Positions 12,365-21,478 of a stretch of 26,740 nucleotides of DNA are shown piece after piece. The notes beneath the pieces were generated by a model that saw only the letters and a program-made list of their open reading frames with translations, did not search any database and had not been told where the DNA came from. Both the position numbers and the translations under genes were made by a program. Every line of letters starts with the position of its first letter. Positions within the stretch are counted from its first letter, which is position 1. This DNA comes from a virus: positions 1 to 26,740 of the IMG/VR virus record IMGVR_UViG_3300030329_003261; one strand, 5' to 3'.

Positions 12365-15300
12365 TACTTACCAAGCTTTATGAGATATTGTTCTGCTTCT
12401 AATGTGTCCATCTTCATCAACTTATCAATTTCATCTTGAGGAAGTTTCATCCGTTTATATTCCGTCAACCGTGCTTGGTCAAACATGGATAATGTCTTCT
12501 TTGCAACTTCCTCTTTTTTCTCTTCCTGCTTCCCTAATTCATCCCTGAGACGTTCCTGTTCTTTTGCTTCTGCTTCTGCTTCTTGTTGTTCTTCTATCTT
12601 TTGCTTTTCTAATCTTTCTTCTCTTCTCTTCTGTATTTTTGCTTCTTTTGCAGGACGTAAGTCGATTGGAGTAGCATCCAGATCCATATTTTCTGCAGTC
12701 TGTTGGACTCTTTCTGCAGAGAAGAATTGATAGTTCTCAAATGCCTTTATGGTTCCATCAATCCACTCTTTCACAGGTCTATCTCTGTTGTCTGTGATTC
12801 CTCGTAACTGCTCCCAACTTAGGGTTGTGGTCTTTCCTTGATATAATGCAGGTTCTTGTATGCCTGTTTGTTTGTTGTAAAAAGTCAGTATCATTCCAGA
12901 CTCATCTGCATTGGTCTTCCACTGGTACAAGTCATCTCCAGTTTCAATACCTAAAATTGATGCATCATCTTCTAACCTAACAAAATTCCAGTTTTGGTCA
13001 TTCTTCCGTTTTTGCAACAAACCTTTTGTGAACTGCACCAATCCTGTTTCTGCATCTTTTGGATCTCTTCCTTCCAACTCTCCTGCAGGTATCCTGACAG
13101 TCACATTATCACCAGACCCTCCTGGTATAACTTCGTAAAGGTCTTTCACAAGGTGACGGAAGACGGATGCATGATTCTCGTCTTCATTAATAAGTTTTTT
13201 TGTTTTTAAAGAAGGATTTTGGCTTTTAAGTTGAAGAGCATAATCAACATACATATCCAGCAATGCAGTCTTATCCTGACCATTTCGGTAAAATGTTTTA
13301 AAAAATTGTTCAAATTCTTTAGTTCTTCCAATCTCAGTTCTTAGTTCTTCATAACTTTCAAAATCACCATCCATAATTACTGCAGCATTCTTCTTATTTT
13401 CATCCCTATTCTTTTGTGCAGTATTTAAGTTTTCTAAGACACTAGGATCTTGAATAACCAAGTACATTTGGTCGGCTCTGGTAAAGCCTTTCATCTTAAA
13501 CATTTGTTGCAATGCTACTGAGCCATAATCACCATATTGCTTTAGCATATTTTGCAAGTATGTTTTCTTTTCAATACCAGAACCTGTTTCTGTAATTGCA
13601 TTCCATTCTGTTTCTACTTTTTCTGCCATTCCTTTAGTCCAAATGGACAATTCACCTTTTGCAACACGTCTGGTCAGTTCTCTTGCAGATGGAAAATTTT
13701 GAGGTTCTGCTGATGCACCAAAATCAATTTCACCCTTCCAGTTTAATTGATCAGTAAGTATCACCATCAATCCATCTTCAGAAAAAGGATTAAGGTCACG
13801 GTCTGATACTTTTTGAAAACCAACTGCAGCCTTGTCCTGACTTCTCAGTTTTCTCACTTCTGCAGTTGCACCCAGGAATCCCTTGTAGATGCCATCCATG
13901 ACATTTCTTTTAAAAATCTCTGTCTCAGATGTGCCGAAATCCATGTTGCTAGGATTCAGTTTGCTTTCAACCTCCTTCATCCCTTGACTGGAAAGCATCT
14001 TAAAATCGCCAGCACCTTTACGGACCTCCATTCCGTATTGGTACAAAATCTTATATTGGTCTAATTCCCACTTTTTAATGTTTCTTTCACCAAGATGCTG
14101 GTCTATGTATTCAGGATCTAAAACCTTTTGTATTTCTGTAATATCAACATTTGGATCTAAAATAATCCGTAATCCTGCATCCAGTTGTTTAAACACAAGG
14201 TCACGGTCTGCAACTTTTTTGTCATCTAATGCTTTTTGTGCCTTAGTTATAAAATCCTGCCTCACTCCTCCTTGGATTGTAGGATAAAAACCACCAGTGT
14301 TTGCTTCTAGATCCTCCCATTGTGCTAACACAGATCCATAGTTTTCAGGTCTCTTGCTTAAAGCAAGTTCACCCTTGTTATTAAGCTGAATGTCATGTTC
14401 TTTAAAAAACTTAATTTTGTCAGCAACAGTGATTGGTTCTGTACTTAGTCTTTGAAGGGCAAGTTCAGGATTATCACCAATATCTGTTTTCACATCGTTG
14501 AGGTCGATGAGATTGCGAACTGCCAGTTTTCTTTTAGGGCCATCTCTGTGATGTACATATCCTGCTGCGACTGCAATATCGATCAACTTTTCTGCAGGAG
14601 CAATTCTGGAATCAACTCTCTCATCTCCATCTCGTCTTCTAAAACCTGGATCTGTTAATGCACTGGTTTGGACTTGTTCCAGAAACTCTTGTTCCCACAA
14701 TCCTGATGCAGTAGAACTTTTAATTAGGTTGTGATGTTCTAATGCTTTGGTCTTAAAATTCAGTACATCAGATGCAGCCTGGAGACGGATACGGTCCCTT
14801 ATGTAAGGACTTTCAATCTTCCTTTCATTCAGTATTTGCTCAATCCGATTATCCGACCATTGTGTGACATAGTTGGTTGTAAATTCTTCCAATCCTATGT
14901 TGTGACCATTTCCTTCACCCTGTTCGTTTTTGTTGAATTGAGGATTTTGTATGTTTCCTAATTGCTCACTTAAACTTTCTCGAATTGAGTTTAAAACTGT
15001 GTTGGTCTGGAGGTCATTATCCATCCCATAAGCCTGCTTCAATGCCTTGACTTCACCGCTTTCCATTTTTGCTCTAAGAAGAGCCATCAGTTTGGGACGG
15101 TCTTCAGGATGGACACTTTGGACATCTGGCCCCTTACTCAATCCCATTAAAGTATTGTGAGTAAACTCAAACCATCCTTCTTCAACTTGTGTAGGAGTTA
15201 ATCCTGCTTGGTAATCTGCAATTATTTGTTTTTCAATTTTTGTATTAAGTTCTCTCATAGCACTAGGTGCTGACTCATCCCATTGACGTTTCCTTAAACG

Positions 15301-15507
15301 TGTACTTTCTGATGCAATGATTTTCCCTGCAGTTGTTGCAAGGTCCATAACCGTGTCACCAAGTTTTTGCCGTGCAATGTTTTCACTGAGAAGCACATCA
15401 CTGATCTTATTCTCAGGTGCAGGAACATCCTGGAATGCAGGAACATCATAAACCTGTTCAACAGGACGTAACTCCTGTTCAAATTGTCTGAATTTGATCC
15501 GTGCCAT
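12364..15507 (-). CDS. very large internal virion protein, 1047 aa
   Basis: This is the largest product in the window. It starts MARIKFRQFEQELRPVEQVY and is almost entirely charged and helical, with few Cys residues and no TM segment. A strong coiled-coil, Glu/Lys/Gln-rich, lies near residues 957-1005 (RREERLEKQKIEEQQEAEAE followed by more). Size and position between tail tubular B/gp14-like genes and the other internal proteins match T7-type core proteins that form the ejection tube. No enzymatic motif was recognised. The start overlaps the upstream stop by TAATG. Parts of the gene (about 13140-13530) are visibly more AT-rich than the capsid genes. Confidence 0.7.
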   Translation of the reverse strand: MARIKFRQFEQELRPVEQVYDVPAFQDVPAPENKISDVLLSENIARQKLGDTVMDLATTAGKIIASESTRLRKRQWDESAPSAMRELNTKIEKQIIADYQAGLTPTQVEEGWFEFTHNTLMGLSKGPDVQSVHPEDRPKLMALLRAKMESGEVKALKQAYGMDNDLQTNTVLNSIRESLSEQLGNIQNPQFNKNEQGEGNGHNIGLEEFTTNYVTQWSDNRIEQILNERKIESPYIRDRIRLQAASDVLNFKTKALEHHNLIKSSTASGLWEQEFLEQVQTSALTDPGFRRRDGDERVDSRIAPAEKLIDIAVAAGYVHHRDGPKRKLAVRNLIDLNDVKTDIGDNPELALQRLSTEPITVADKIKFFKEHDIQLNNKGELALSKRPENYGSVLAQWEDLEANTGGFYPTIQGGVRQDFITKAQKALDDKKVADRDLVFKQLDAGLRIILDPNVDITEIQKVLDPEYIDQHLGERNIKKWELDQYKILYQYGMEVRKGAGDFKMLSSQGMKEVESKLNPSNMDFGTSETEIFKRNVMDGIYKGFLGATAEVRKLRSQDKAAVGFQKVSDRDLNPFSEDGLMVILTDQLNWKGEIDFGASAEPQNFPSARELTRRVAKGELSIWTKGMAEKVETEWNAITETGSGIEKKTYLQNMLKQYGDYGSVALQQMFKMKGFTRADQMYLVIQDPSVLENLNTAQKNRDENKKNAAVIMDGDFESYEELRTEIGRTKEFEQFFKTFYRNGQDKTALLDMYVDYALQLKSQNPSLKTKKLINEDENHASVFRHLVKDLYEVIPGGSGDNVTVRIPAGELEGRDPKDAETGLVQFTKGLLQKRKNDQNWNFVRLEDDASILGIETGDDLYQWKTNADESGMILTFYNKQTGIQEPALYQGKTTTLSWEQLRGITDNRDRPVKEWIDGTIKAFENYQFFSAERVQQTAENMDLDATPIDLRPAKEAKIQKRREERLEKQKIEEQQEAEAEAKEQERLRDELGKQEEKKEEVAKKTLSMFDQARLTEYKRMKLPQDEIDKLMKMDTLEAEQYLIKLGK

Positions 15508-16157
15508 TAGTACTGACCTATTGCATTCTCTTGGGTTCTAAACCAAGGAATCCGTTGATTTTCAGGCATCATGTACTGGGTTTGTGCAATGGTGCCCATG
15601 CCTGTTAATAAGGTTCCTGTTCCTTCAATCAAACGTGATGCTTCTGTTGCTGCTGCAGCAGAATCGGCCCATGATGCTTTTGCATACATGGAGGATCGTG
15701 CTAAGTCTGCAGAATCCTGCATGATGTCAATTTGACGGTCTGTTTTTACCTTCAGATTGTGTGCAGTCAGATTTGCTTGGTTTTGCACATTCGCAGATGC
15801 CTTGTTCGTCAAAAGCATCTGTTGAAATTCCAGTTGTCCTGGAGTCCCATATCCCACTACTGCACCAGATGCTGCAGTCTGTACTGAGATATCTGCAACT
15901 GCACTTTTACCTGCCATTTGGATTTGATCTGCTTGGATCTGTCCTATTGCCTTTATCTCATCCTGCTTTCTTAAAGACTGGATTCGTATCATGCCCATTT
16001 TCTTTTGGGTTATTTTGTACTGAGCCTCTGCATATCTCCGATATTCTGCAGCCTGTGCATTGTATTGAGACTGTCTCTGTCTGTTTGCCTGATCTTGAGA
16101 ATAGATCGTGTAAATGGTTGCTGCTGCTTGAATTGCTGGAACCACCCATGCACCCAT
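15507..16157 (-). CDS. internal virion protein, T7 gp14-like
   Basis: The protein has 216 aa, with TTAGGAG before ATG 16157; this ribosome site spans the stop of the tail tubular B gene. The N-terminus WVVPAIQAAATIYTIYSQDQ is hydrophobic, then comes a Gln/Ala-rich helical region, AAEYRRYAEAQYKITQ. A Gly/Ala segment follows (VQTAASGAVVGYGTPGQLEF), then more Ala/Gln helices. This layout, a short Ala-rich protein with a hydrophobic N-terminus next to tail tubular B, is that of the gp14-type internal protein. That protein enters the outer membrane first during DNA ejection. Sequence identity to T7 itself appears low. Confidence 0.7.
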   Translation of the reverse strand: MGAWVVPAIQAAATIYTIYSQDQANRQRQSQYNAQAAEYRRYAEAQYKITQKKMGMIRIQSLRKQDEIKAIGQIQADQIQMAGKSAVADISVQTAASGAVVGYGTPGQLEFQQMLLTNKASANVQNQANLTAHNLKVKTDRQIDIMQDSADLARSSMYAKASWADSAAAATEASRLIEGTGTLLTGMGTIAQTQYMMPENQRIPWFRTQENAIGQY

Positions 16158-16166
16158 ATTTATCTC

Positions 16167-19085
16167 CTAATCGTTTGTTTCATAATCAAGAGCCAGCAAG
16201 GTGATCGTGCTTGGAAATGGTTGACTGCACCTTAAATATGCCTGCCCTAAAGTGTCGTAACTGGAAGGAAACACGAGTTCCTTGTCTCCTGAAAATAAAT
16301 CTAATGCAGAACTAAGCAGATCACCTCCTCTCCTAAATGTTGCATCGGTTAAATTGGACGAATCCATTCCATAACTGAGACTCATGGATTCATGGAATCG
16401 GACGATGATTCTGTGAATCCGTTTCTGGTTTCCTACTGAGGTATTGTCTGCAGTCCCGATTGCAAGAGGGAGGGTTTGCACATCACTGTTGTAGGATAAT
16501 CCGACATGTGCCCTTGTAACTGCCAACTGGATGCTGATGGCACCTGATGCCACCGTCTGATCAGGTTGTGATGCACCATTTCCAAGAAGAGAAACGGTTT
16601 CTCCTTCCAAGTATCCTAAACCTGAGATGGTACTTGTTGATCCTCCTGAATAGATTGCTCCACAGTCCAAGAAATGTGCTGCATCTGCATCGGTTTCAGA
16701 TGAGTCATAGAACTTGTCCATGTACTCCACATATCTGCGGTCCATCATTTTCACAGTGTGGGTGCCTGACCCAGTGTCTGTGATATCAACTTTAGAACCT
16801 CCTGATGTTGTGGAAACCTCAAAATCATTGGTTGCAGTACTGATTACATAATAATCTGTATCTACAGCAAGTCCTGCAGGAAGGTCTGAGGCAGATGTTG
16901 TAAACCGGACCCTTGTTCCATTTGCCATTCCATGACCATTTAAGGTCAATTTGTCAGTTGATGCATTTGCAGTCACAGTTCCTAAATTGATCGATCTCTT
17001 GACCACAAACCACATCTGATCAAAGTTGGTCCGTGGGATTGAAACCATCCTCTCAACCTTGGCATGTGTTCCATAGGTTGAGGTTGCTTCTGTGTGGGTT
17101 CCTGCAATTGCATGTTGATGCCACCCAATAACCTGCTGGTTCCTCACATAGGTGCAACAGGCCAGTTTCCCATCGGCCTTCCTGCACCACAAAAGTGCAT
17201 GAGGTTGGTCCTGGTATGCGAGTTCCTCTATCCCATACTGGGTCAGATTCTCAGACCTGATGGAAATATCATCTGCAGAATATCGTTCCTGTTCGTTGTC
17301 GAAAATCAGTTCTCTGACCTTCCTTCCATTCTGCTGCACATATAAAAGGTTGTTACCAATCTTTTGAGGAAGTGCTGTGTCCTCACTGGGCCAGTCTGTG
17401 ATCTTCTGGATGGTGAAATTGAATGGAGTCAGAGTGTTGTCTGTGTCAGATCCATAAACCTGGAAAATACCTCCTGATGTGCCTATTGATAAACGTGCAT
17501 CCTCATTCAACCATTCTATGAGGTCAACGGTGTCAGAACTGATCTGAAGGGTGATTGCATTATCATTGAAGATCTGTTCTGTAATGATCTTTGCACCAGT
17601 AGAATCTACATTTCCACTGTCCTTACCAAGAGCTTCTGTTGTTGCAAAATTGTTGAAATCTCCTGTTTTGGAAAAGTAGATGTTCTGAGGTTCAGATGTG
17701 GTTCCTGCAAACACCATCCGTTGCTGATAAATCTGGACCGTTCTTGGATATCCTGATGTTCCAGAGAATGCTCCAAGTGCCCATTCTCGTGTTGTGAATT
17801 CATTTGCAAGAGGTTCCTTGACCTTTGCTGTCACCACACTTGTGGAAGTCCTTGATGCTATCTCTGCATATCCCCATCGGATGTGAGGATAGATTTCATT
17901 ATTGAGACGGATGTATCGGTTGACATCTGTGGTCTGGAATCCTGTGTCATTGTTGATTCCTAAAATCCCAACTGCATGTAAGGTTGTTACTGTGATGGTG
18001 GAAGATCCTGATTCTGTGACTGCACTACCACCCTCTGATGCAGATAACTGAAAGTCATTGGTTGCAGTTGATACCACATAATAGGTGGTCTCCACACTAA
18101 ACCCATCAGGTGCCGATTTGACAAACCTCATCTTCGTCCCATTGGCATATCCATGAGACGTTTTATTAAATTTGTCATCTGATTGAGTAAACGTGATATC
18201 ACTCAGAAGGTTGTAACTTGTTAAAGTGATTGTTGTATCCTTCGGAATGAACTCCTTCCAGATCGTTAAAGTTCCAGAGCCGACTCCTGTTATATTGACA
18301 GGAGTTCCCTCATAGGTTGTTGAAACCTGAAACGTGTTTACCGTTGCATTGATGATGTAATATTGAGTTGCTGGCCCAGCAGAAATACCTGTTGGAAGAG
18401 AACTGGAAGATTCAAAATAGATCTTCTGACCATTGACAAACGGATGTTTGGTTACAGTTAATCTCCCATTCGAGGTGTCAATGTAATCACTCGTCTGGAT
18501 GATGTCAGTCATCCTCTCTTTATCCAGTGATCCTGAAGTCATATCCACATGGAGGACGGTGTCTTCTACATTGACAGGGTCAAATGGTCCATTTTTCAGC
18601 ACCAGTTTTTCAAAAACCCAAGTGTAGGTTCCTGTTCTCTTGAGGGTGAAAGGACGGTAACTGGGATGAACGATGAACAGAGTATCTGCACTCTGTGTCA
18701 CATCCAGATCATCCAGATCAGATGCACCATAAGGAACTGCATCTCCATCAGAATCTGCAGTGATCTCAAGTGGTGTTGACGAATCTGCTGCAGTCATCAA
18801 CACTCCATCTGCAGTGAAGAATCTGAAGTATCCTGCTCCTGCCTCGATCACATAGGACTGACCCTGACCAAAGTTGAATGGAATCAAACGAACCTCTCCA
18901 TCATTCTTTGTAGGAGTCACATACCGTGTTCCAGGTCTCCTGGTTACGGCTCCTTGTGGAACCACGACATAGTTCAAACACTTCCCTAAACTGCTCTTAT
19001 AACTTTCGAGCAGCACATTCCCTTGCAACCTTGGAGATATCTCTCCTGTCACAAAGGAACCCTGAAGTGCCTGAACTCTTGCCAT
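16167..19085 (-). CDS. tail tubular protein B (gp12-like nozzle) with inserted repeats
   Basis: The protein has 972 aa, more than the about 790 of T7 gp12. The N-terminus is characteristic: GSFVTGEISPRLQGNVLLES, CLNYVVVPQGAVTRRPGTRY, and IPFNFGQGQSYVIEAGAGYF. A central region carries RTVQIYQQRMVFAGTTSEPQ and IYFSKTGDFNNF, then DTVDLIEWLN, all conserved in this nozzle family. The extra length is explained mostly by three copies of a beta-rich repeat (residues about 205-276, 302-367 and 706-779). The protein forms the tail nozzle below tail tubular A. Its start overlaps the gp11-like gene's stop (TGATG). Confidence 0.85.
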   Translation of the reverse strand: MARVQALQGSFVTGEISPRLQGNVLLESYKSSLGKCLNYVVVPQGAVTRRPGTRYVTPTKNDGEVRLIPFNFGQGQSYVIEAGAGYFRFFTADGVLMTAADSSTPLEITADSDGDAVPYGASDLDDLDVTQSADTLFIVHPSYRPFTLKRTGTYTWVFEKLVLKNGPFDPVNVEDTVLHVDMTSGSLDKERMTDIIQTSDYIDTSNGRLTVTKHPFVNGQKIYFESSSSLPTGISAGPATQYYIINATVNTFQVSTTYEGTPVNITGVGSGTLTIWKEFIPKDTTITLTSYNLLSDITFTQSDDKFNKTSHGYANGTKMRFVKSAPDGFSVETTYYVVSTATNDFQLSASEGGSAVTESGSSTITVTTLHAVGILGINNDTGFQTTDVNRYIRLNNEIYPHIRWGYAEIASRTSTSVVTAKVKEPLANEFTTREWALGAFSGTSGYPRTVQIYQQRMVFAGTTSEPQNIYFSKTGDFNNFATTEALGKDSGNVDSTGAKIITEQIFNDNAITLQISSDTVDLIEWLNEDARLSIGTSGGIFQVYGSDTDNTLTPFNFTIQKITDWPSEDTALPQKIGNNLLYVQQNGRKVRELIFDNEQERYSADDISIRSENLTQYGIEELAYQDQPHALLWCRKADGKLACCTYVRNQQVIGWHQHAIAGTHTEATSTYGTHAKVERMVSIPRTNFDQMWFVVKRSINLGTVTANASTDKLTLNGHGMANGTRVRFTTSASDLPAGLAVDTDYYVISTATNDFEVSTTSGGSKVDITDTGSGTHTVKMMDRRYVEYMDKFYDSSETDADAAHFLDCGAIYSGGSTSTISGLGYLEGETVSLLGNGASQPDQTVASGAISIQLAVTRAHVGLSYNSDVQTLPLAIGTADNTSVGNQKRIHRIIVRFHESMSLSYGMDSSNLTDATFRRGGDLLSSALDLFSGDKELVFPSSYDTLGQAYLRCSQPFPSTITLLALDYETND
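16749..16970 (-). repeat. beta-rich repeat copy 3 in tail nozzle protein
   Basis: The copy reads DKLTLNGHGMANGTRVRFTT, then LPAGLAVDTDYYVISTATND, FEVSTTSGGSKVDITDTGSG and THTVKM. It is separated from copy 2 by over 330 residues of conserved nozzle sequence, so it is an independent insertion. Confidence 0.72.
17985..18182 (-). repeat. beta-rich repeat copy 2 in tail nozzle protein
   Basis: The copy reads DKFNKTSHGYANGTKMRFVK, then PDGFSVETTYYVVSTATNDF, QLSASEGGSAVTESGSSTIT. It lies about 25 residues after copy 1 and is the most divergent at the GSGT position. Confidence 0.7.
18258..18473 (-). repeat. beta-rich repeat copy 1 in tail nozzle protein
   Basis: The copy reads GRLTVTKHPFVNGQKIYFES, then LPTGISAGPATQYYIINATV, NTFQVSTTYEGTPVNITGVG and SGTLTI. 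It shares the plan H-x(2-4)-NG-x2-hydrophobic-F, G-x(4-6)-YY, N-x-F-x-S, GG/EG-x-x-V, GSGT with the two other copies. Confidence 0.7.
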
Positions 19086-19681
19086 CAGATGGTTGTAGAA
19101 GTGTTCAGCAAGTAACTGGTGTCAAACCGTGCATTGATGAAATCATTTGCTTCAATGACCATTGGCATACCCTTCTCCTGGGAATCCACACCTCGTGCTT
19201 CTGAGAGAATGAGCAGATACTTCTGATACATTTCCTGCTTCAACTCCGTCCTTCCTGTCAATGCTTCTGCAATCTCTGCTGCCAAACGAATCCCAATAGC
19301 CTGTTGGAGCAGAATGTCATACACATTAGGATCTGTGATCCTTGCAATGTACTTCAGTTTTGCAGTTGAATTGTCAGTCAGAAGGAACCGTCCCTCAATG
19401 GAGAATGGGACTGTGTAATCATACACATCCAAGACTCTCAAACAGTCTGAAGGAAGAGCATATTTGTAGGTAAATCCCCACACTGGTGTGTCTGTTGAGG
19501 CAGCCAATTCCACACGAGTGGTTGCAGCATTCCAAGGATGTGCCCTCAGAACTGCATCTCGTGTGTCCTCATACCTTAAATTACATGCTCTTGCACGGTC
19601 ATTGTTGTCTGTCAGAGAACTGATCTTTTCATCACCAATGTTCGACAAGGCAATGTTGCAGATTCCGACTACGGATGCCAT
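19085..19681 (-). CDS. tail tubular protein A (gp11-like adaptor)
   Basis: The protein has 198 aa, close to T7 gp11 (196). It starts MASVVGICNIALSNIGDEKI, continues with NDRARACNLRYEDTRDAVLR, HPWNAATTRVELAA, and FTYKYALPSDCLRVLDVYD, all diagnostic of the adaptor family. The final part is a long helix (AIGIRLAAEIAEALTGRTEL). It forms the ring joining portal to nozzle. The ATG overlaps the TGA of the 48-aa gene and its stop overlaps the nozzle start, so stoichiometry may be set by coupling. Confidence 0.88.
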   Translation of the reverse strand: MASVVGICNIALSNIGDEKISSLTDNNDRARACNLRYEDTRDAVLRAHPWNAATTRVELAASTDTPVWGFTYKYALPSDCLRVLDVYDYTVPFSIEGRFLLTDNSTAKLKYIARITDPNVYDILLQQAIGIRLAAEIAEALTGRTELKQEMYQKYLLILSEARGVDSQEKGMPMVIEANDFINARFDTSYLLNTSTTI

Positions 19682-19827
19682 CAGTCATCCTTCTTCTTAG
19701 AGGTTTTCTTTGCACTTGGCTTTTTCCAAGTGGTCCAGCCAGCACCTATCTTTTCCTGATATTCTGAAGATCCTGCCTCTACTTCTGCAGGAGTGTTGTT
19801 GTCATCATAAAGCGTTATTTTGGACAT
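19681..19827 (-). CDS. small Lys-rich protein, 48 aa
   Basis: ATG 19827 follows TGGAGACGT, a good ribosome site, and the TGA stop overlaps the next start. The product begins MSKITLYDDNNTPAEVEAGS and ends in a strongly basic tail with seven Lys in the last twelve residues. It contains GAGWTTWKKP, a short Trp motif. Similar tiny proteins between capsid and tail tubular A genes occur in podoviruses and may be minor head components. No function is recognised. Confidence 0.6.
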   Translation of the reverse strand: MSKITLYDDNNTPAEVEAGSSEYQEKIGAGWTTWKKPSAKKTSKKKDD

Positions 19828-19848
19828 ACGTCTCCATGCTAGGGAAAT

Positions 19849-19869
19849 GGGCCGATACCAGATCGGCCC
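19849..19869 (-). terminator. perfect 8-bp hairpin between decoration-like and 48-aa genes
   Basis: GGGCCGAT and ATCGGCCC form a perfect stem with a 5-nt loop, 22 bp after the stop of the gene at 19891-20382. No run of T follows on the minus strand (only ATTTCCC), so it is more likely an attenuator, RNase-processing or mRNA-stabilising hairpin than a full terminator. It separates highly expressed capsid genes from tail genes. Confidence 0.55.
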
Positions 19870-19890
19870 GATTGGAATGTCAGAACCTAA

Positions 19891-20382
19891 TCAGTCTATT
19901 GTGTAATAACACGCAAGATTGATGGTTCCTGTTACTGCTGCGACTGAAACAGTAATGATGACTGTGGTTTCTGCAGTCAGTGCATAGCCAAATGCATCAA
20001 TACCAGTTCCACTTACACCACCCAACAGAGTCACGTTGCCGTCAGAGGCATGTGCCTTTGGATGCATGTAATGAACTTTGTTTGCATCACCACAGATGGA
20101 TTCAGTAATGAATCGATTTGTGTCATCAGAATCGCCAACTTCAAGCTTTCCTGAGCCACTCATATCGTCAGTCACTAACACCATCTGCCAAATCCTTGCT
20201 CCCTTTGGAAGTTTGAACATGGAAATAGTGTCACCTGAAGCAAGACTGGATGCCTCATAAGTGTCATATGCGACCCTCATGCGACCTCCAACTTCAGACA
20301 CATCCACTTGGGATTGTGCTGCAGTCGAGCCAGCCTCAACAGGGTAATTTTTGGTGAAATTAACACCATATACTGCTGCCAT
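19891..20382 (-). CDS. capsid decoration-like or head fibre protein
   Basis: The protein has 163 aa, with AGGAG 8 nt before ATG 20382. It is an all-beta-looking, Gly/Thr/Ser/Val-rich protein: VDVSEVGGRMRVAYDTYEAS, DTISMFKLPKGARIWQMVLV, GKLEVGDSDDTNRFI, and a final strand ending INLACYYTID. It directly follows the major capsid gene, the usual place for decoration proteins, and the KLPKGARIW segment is typical of such proteins in marine podoviruses. Binding to the capsid surface is inferred from position. Confidence 0.65.
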   Translation of the reverse strand: MAAVYGVNFTKNYPVEAGSTAAQSQVDVSEVGGRMRVAYDTYEASSLASGDTISMFKLPKGARIWQMVLVTDDMSGSGKLEVGDSDDTNRFITESICGDANKVHYMHPKAHASDGNVTLLGGVSGTGIDAFGYALTAETTVIITVSVAAVTGTINLACYYTID

Positions 20383-20403
20383 AATTATTCTCCTGGCTCA
20401 GTG

Positions 20404-21360
20404 TTAAGAAGGATCACAGGCAATTTCGACAACACGTTCTTCTTCAAGACGTGCTGCTCCAATTGTCATTTCATAATACACTTGCGTTGAGTAACGCTTA
20501 TCAGGTCTTTCAGAAATTCTGGCCTTCACATCATCAAAGATGGCAAGCCCAACTCCTGCTCTGTGGAAACACATGACCAGTTGGTCAGCAGAGGAATCCA
20601 CATTGATCTGCTCTGTTCTGATGAACTTGAAACCCATGAAGGTGTCAATCTCACCTGATACCAAGGCACGGACAGAGTTATAATCTGCACTTGCTGCACT
20701 GATACCCTGATTTCCAGAAGAACCACCCATGGAGAAGTCCGTGAGCATCTTTGAGATCTGCTTGGAATTCACCACACAGAAGAGATTCGGATTGCCGGCA
20801 ATGTCGTAATCATCTGCTTCTCCTGCACCCAAGATCTCTTTGGCTTTTAACAACTTACCAAGAGTCAAACCTACATCTCCAGAACCTGTGTCATAGGTGT
20901 GAAAGTCCTTTGCAACCTTCTGACCTGCAGGAAGGGAAATGGCAGTAGATGCATCAGATCCTGATGTTGAGGCATCTCCAAATGCATTACCTGATAATGC
21001 ATCCAAAATCTCATCATCAATGGCACGTCCCATGGCATATGCAGCATTTTGTGCATATGGGGATGTGGGATCAATGATCATCTTCACACGGTCAACATTA
21101 TCAATGAGGTCTCCCCAGTTGTAGGAAACTGGTGTGATCCGTCTTCGATCATGTGGGGTGCTGATTAAAGGTGTATCCGCATGTCGAGATGTCACCTTCT
21201 GAGGTGCAGTAGAGCCGATTCGATCCATGAAGACCTCTTCGCCTCTTACACCAGTCTTGAGGGTCACTGCATTCCGCAGCCTTGATCCTTTCTGTTGGAC
21301 CAAGAAATCAACATTTGCCATATACTGTTTGACAAATGCCGTAGTCACTTGGGTAGACAT
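20404..21360 (-). CDS. major capsid protein
   Basis: The protein has 318 aa, with AAAGGACGAATT before ATG 21360. It shows the layout of an HK97-fold coat protein: an N-terminal helical arm (STQVTTAFVKQYMANVDFLV), an E-loop-like strand region (EEVFMDRIGSTAPQKVTSRH), then TPVSYNWGDLIDNVDRVKMI, which is typical of phage capsid families. After it follow AMGRAIDDEILDALSGNAFG, a spine helix (LGKLLKAKEILGAG) and a P-domain-like ending YYEMTIGAARLEEERVVEIA. It forms the icosahedral shell, assembled on the scaffold encoded just upstream. The 118-bp leader before it is the longest gap in the late operon. Gene length suits a capsid for a genome of about 40-60 kb. Confidence 0.85.
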   Translation of the reverse strand: MSTQVTTAFVKQYMANVDFLVQQKGSRLRNAVTLKTGVRGEEVFMDRIGSTAPQKVTSRHADTPLISTPHDRRRITPVSYNWGDLIDNVDRVKMIIDPTSPYAQNAAYAMGRAIDDEILDALSGNAFGDASTSGSDASTAISLPAGQKVAKDFHTYDTGSGDVGLTLGKLLKAKEILGAGEADDYDIAGNPNLFCVVNSKQISKMLTDFSMGGSSGNQGISAASADYNSVRALVSGEIDTFMGFKFIRTEQINVDSSADQLVMCFHRAGVGLAIFDDVKARISERPDKRYSTQVYYEMTIGAARLEEERVVEIACDPS

Positions 21361-21478
21361 AATTCGTCCTTTCGTTGAAACGATTTCTCGCTTCGACTCA
21401 CGAATGACGGATTGTCTACCTCGTATTAGGCAGGTCCGACTCCAGAGATATCAGGTCAGGCCGATAACGGTTGTCTGA
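21361..21478 (-). promoter_or_regulatory. leader of the major capsid gene
   Basis: This 118-bp spacer has no gene. It contains a stem of 7 pairs with one mismatch (21377-21383 with 21388-21394, loop of four) just upstream of the capsid ribosome site. A weaker GGTT/AACC stem lies next to the scaffold stop. A promoter or an mRNA-processing site that boosts capsid expression is plausible. No convincing sigma-70 promoter was found. Confidence 0.4.

Noticed and set aside
21418-21438. T7-type promoter (minus-strand TAATACGAGGTAGACA) before the capsid gene
   Set aside because: Only the first eight bases match the T7 promoter, no second copy was noticed, and no phage RNA polymerase gene is in the window. 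It would matter only if one were found outside the window.
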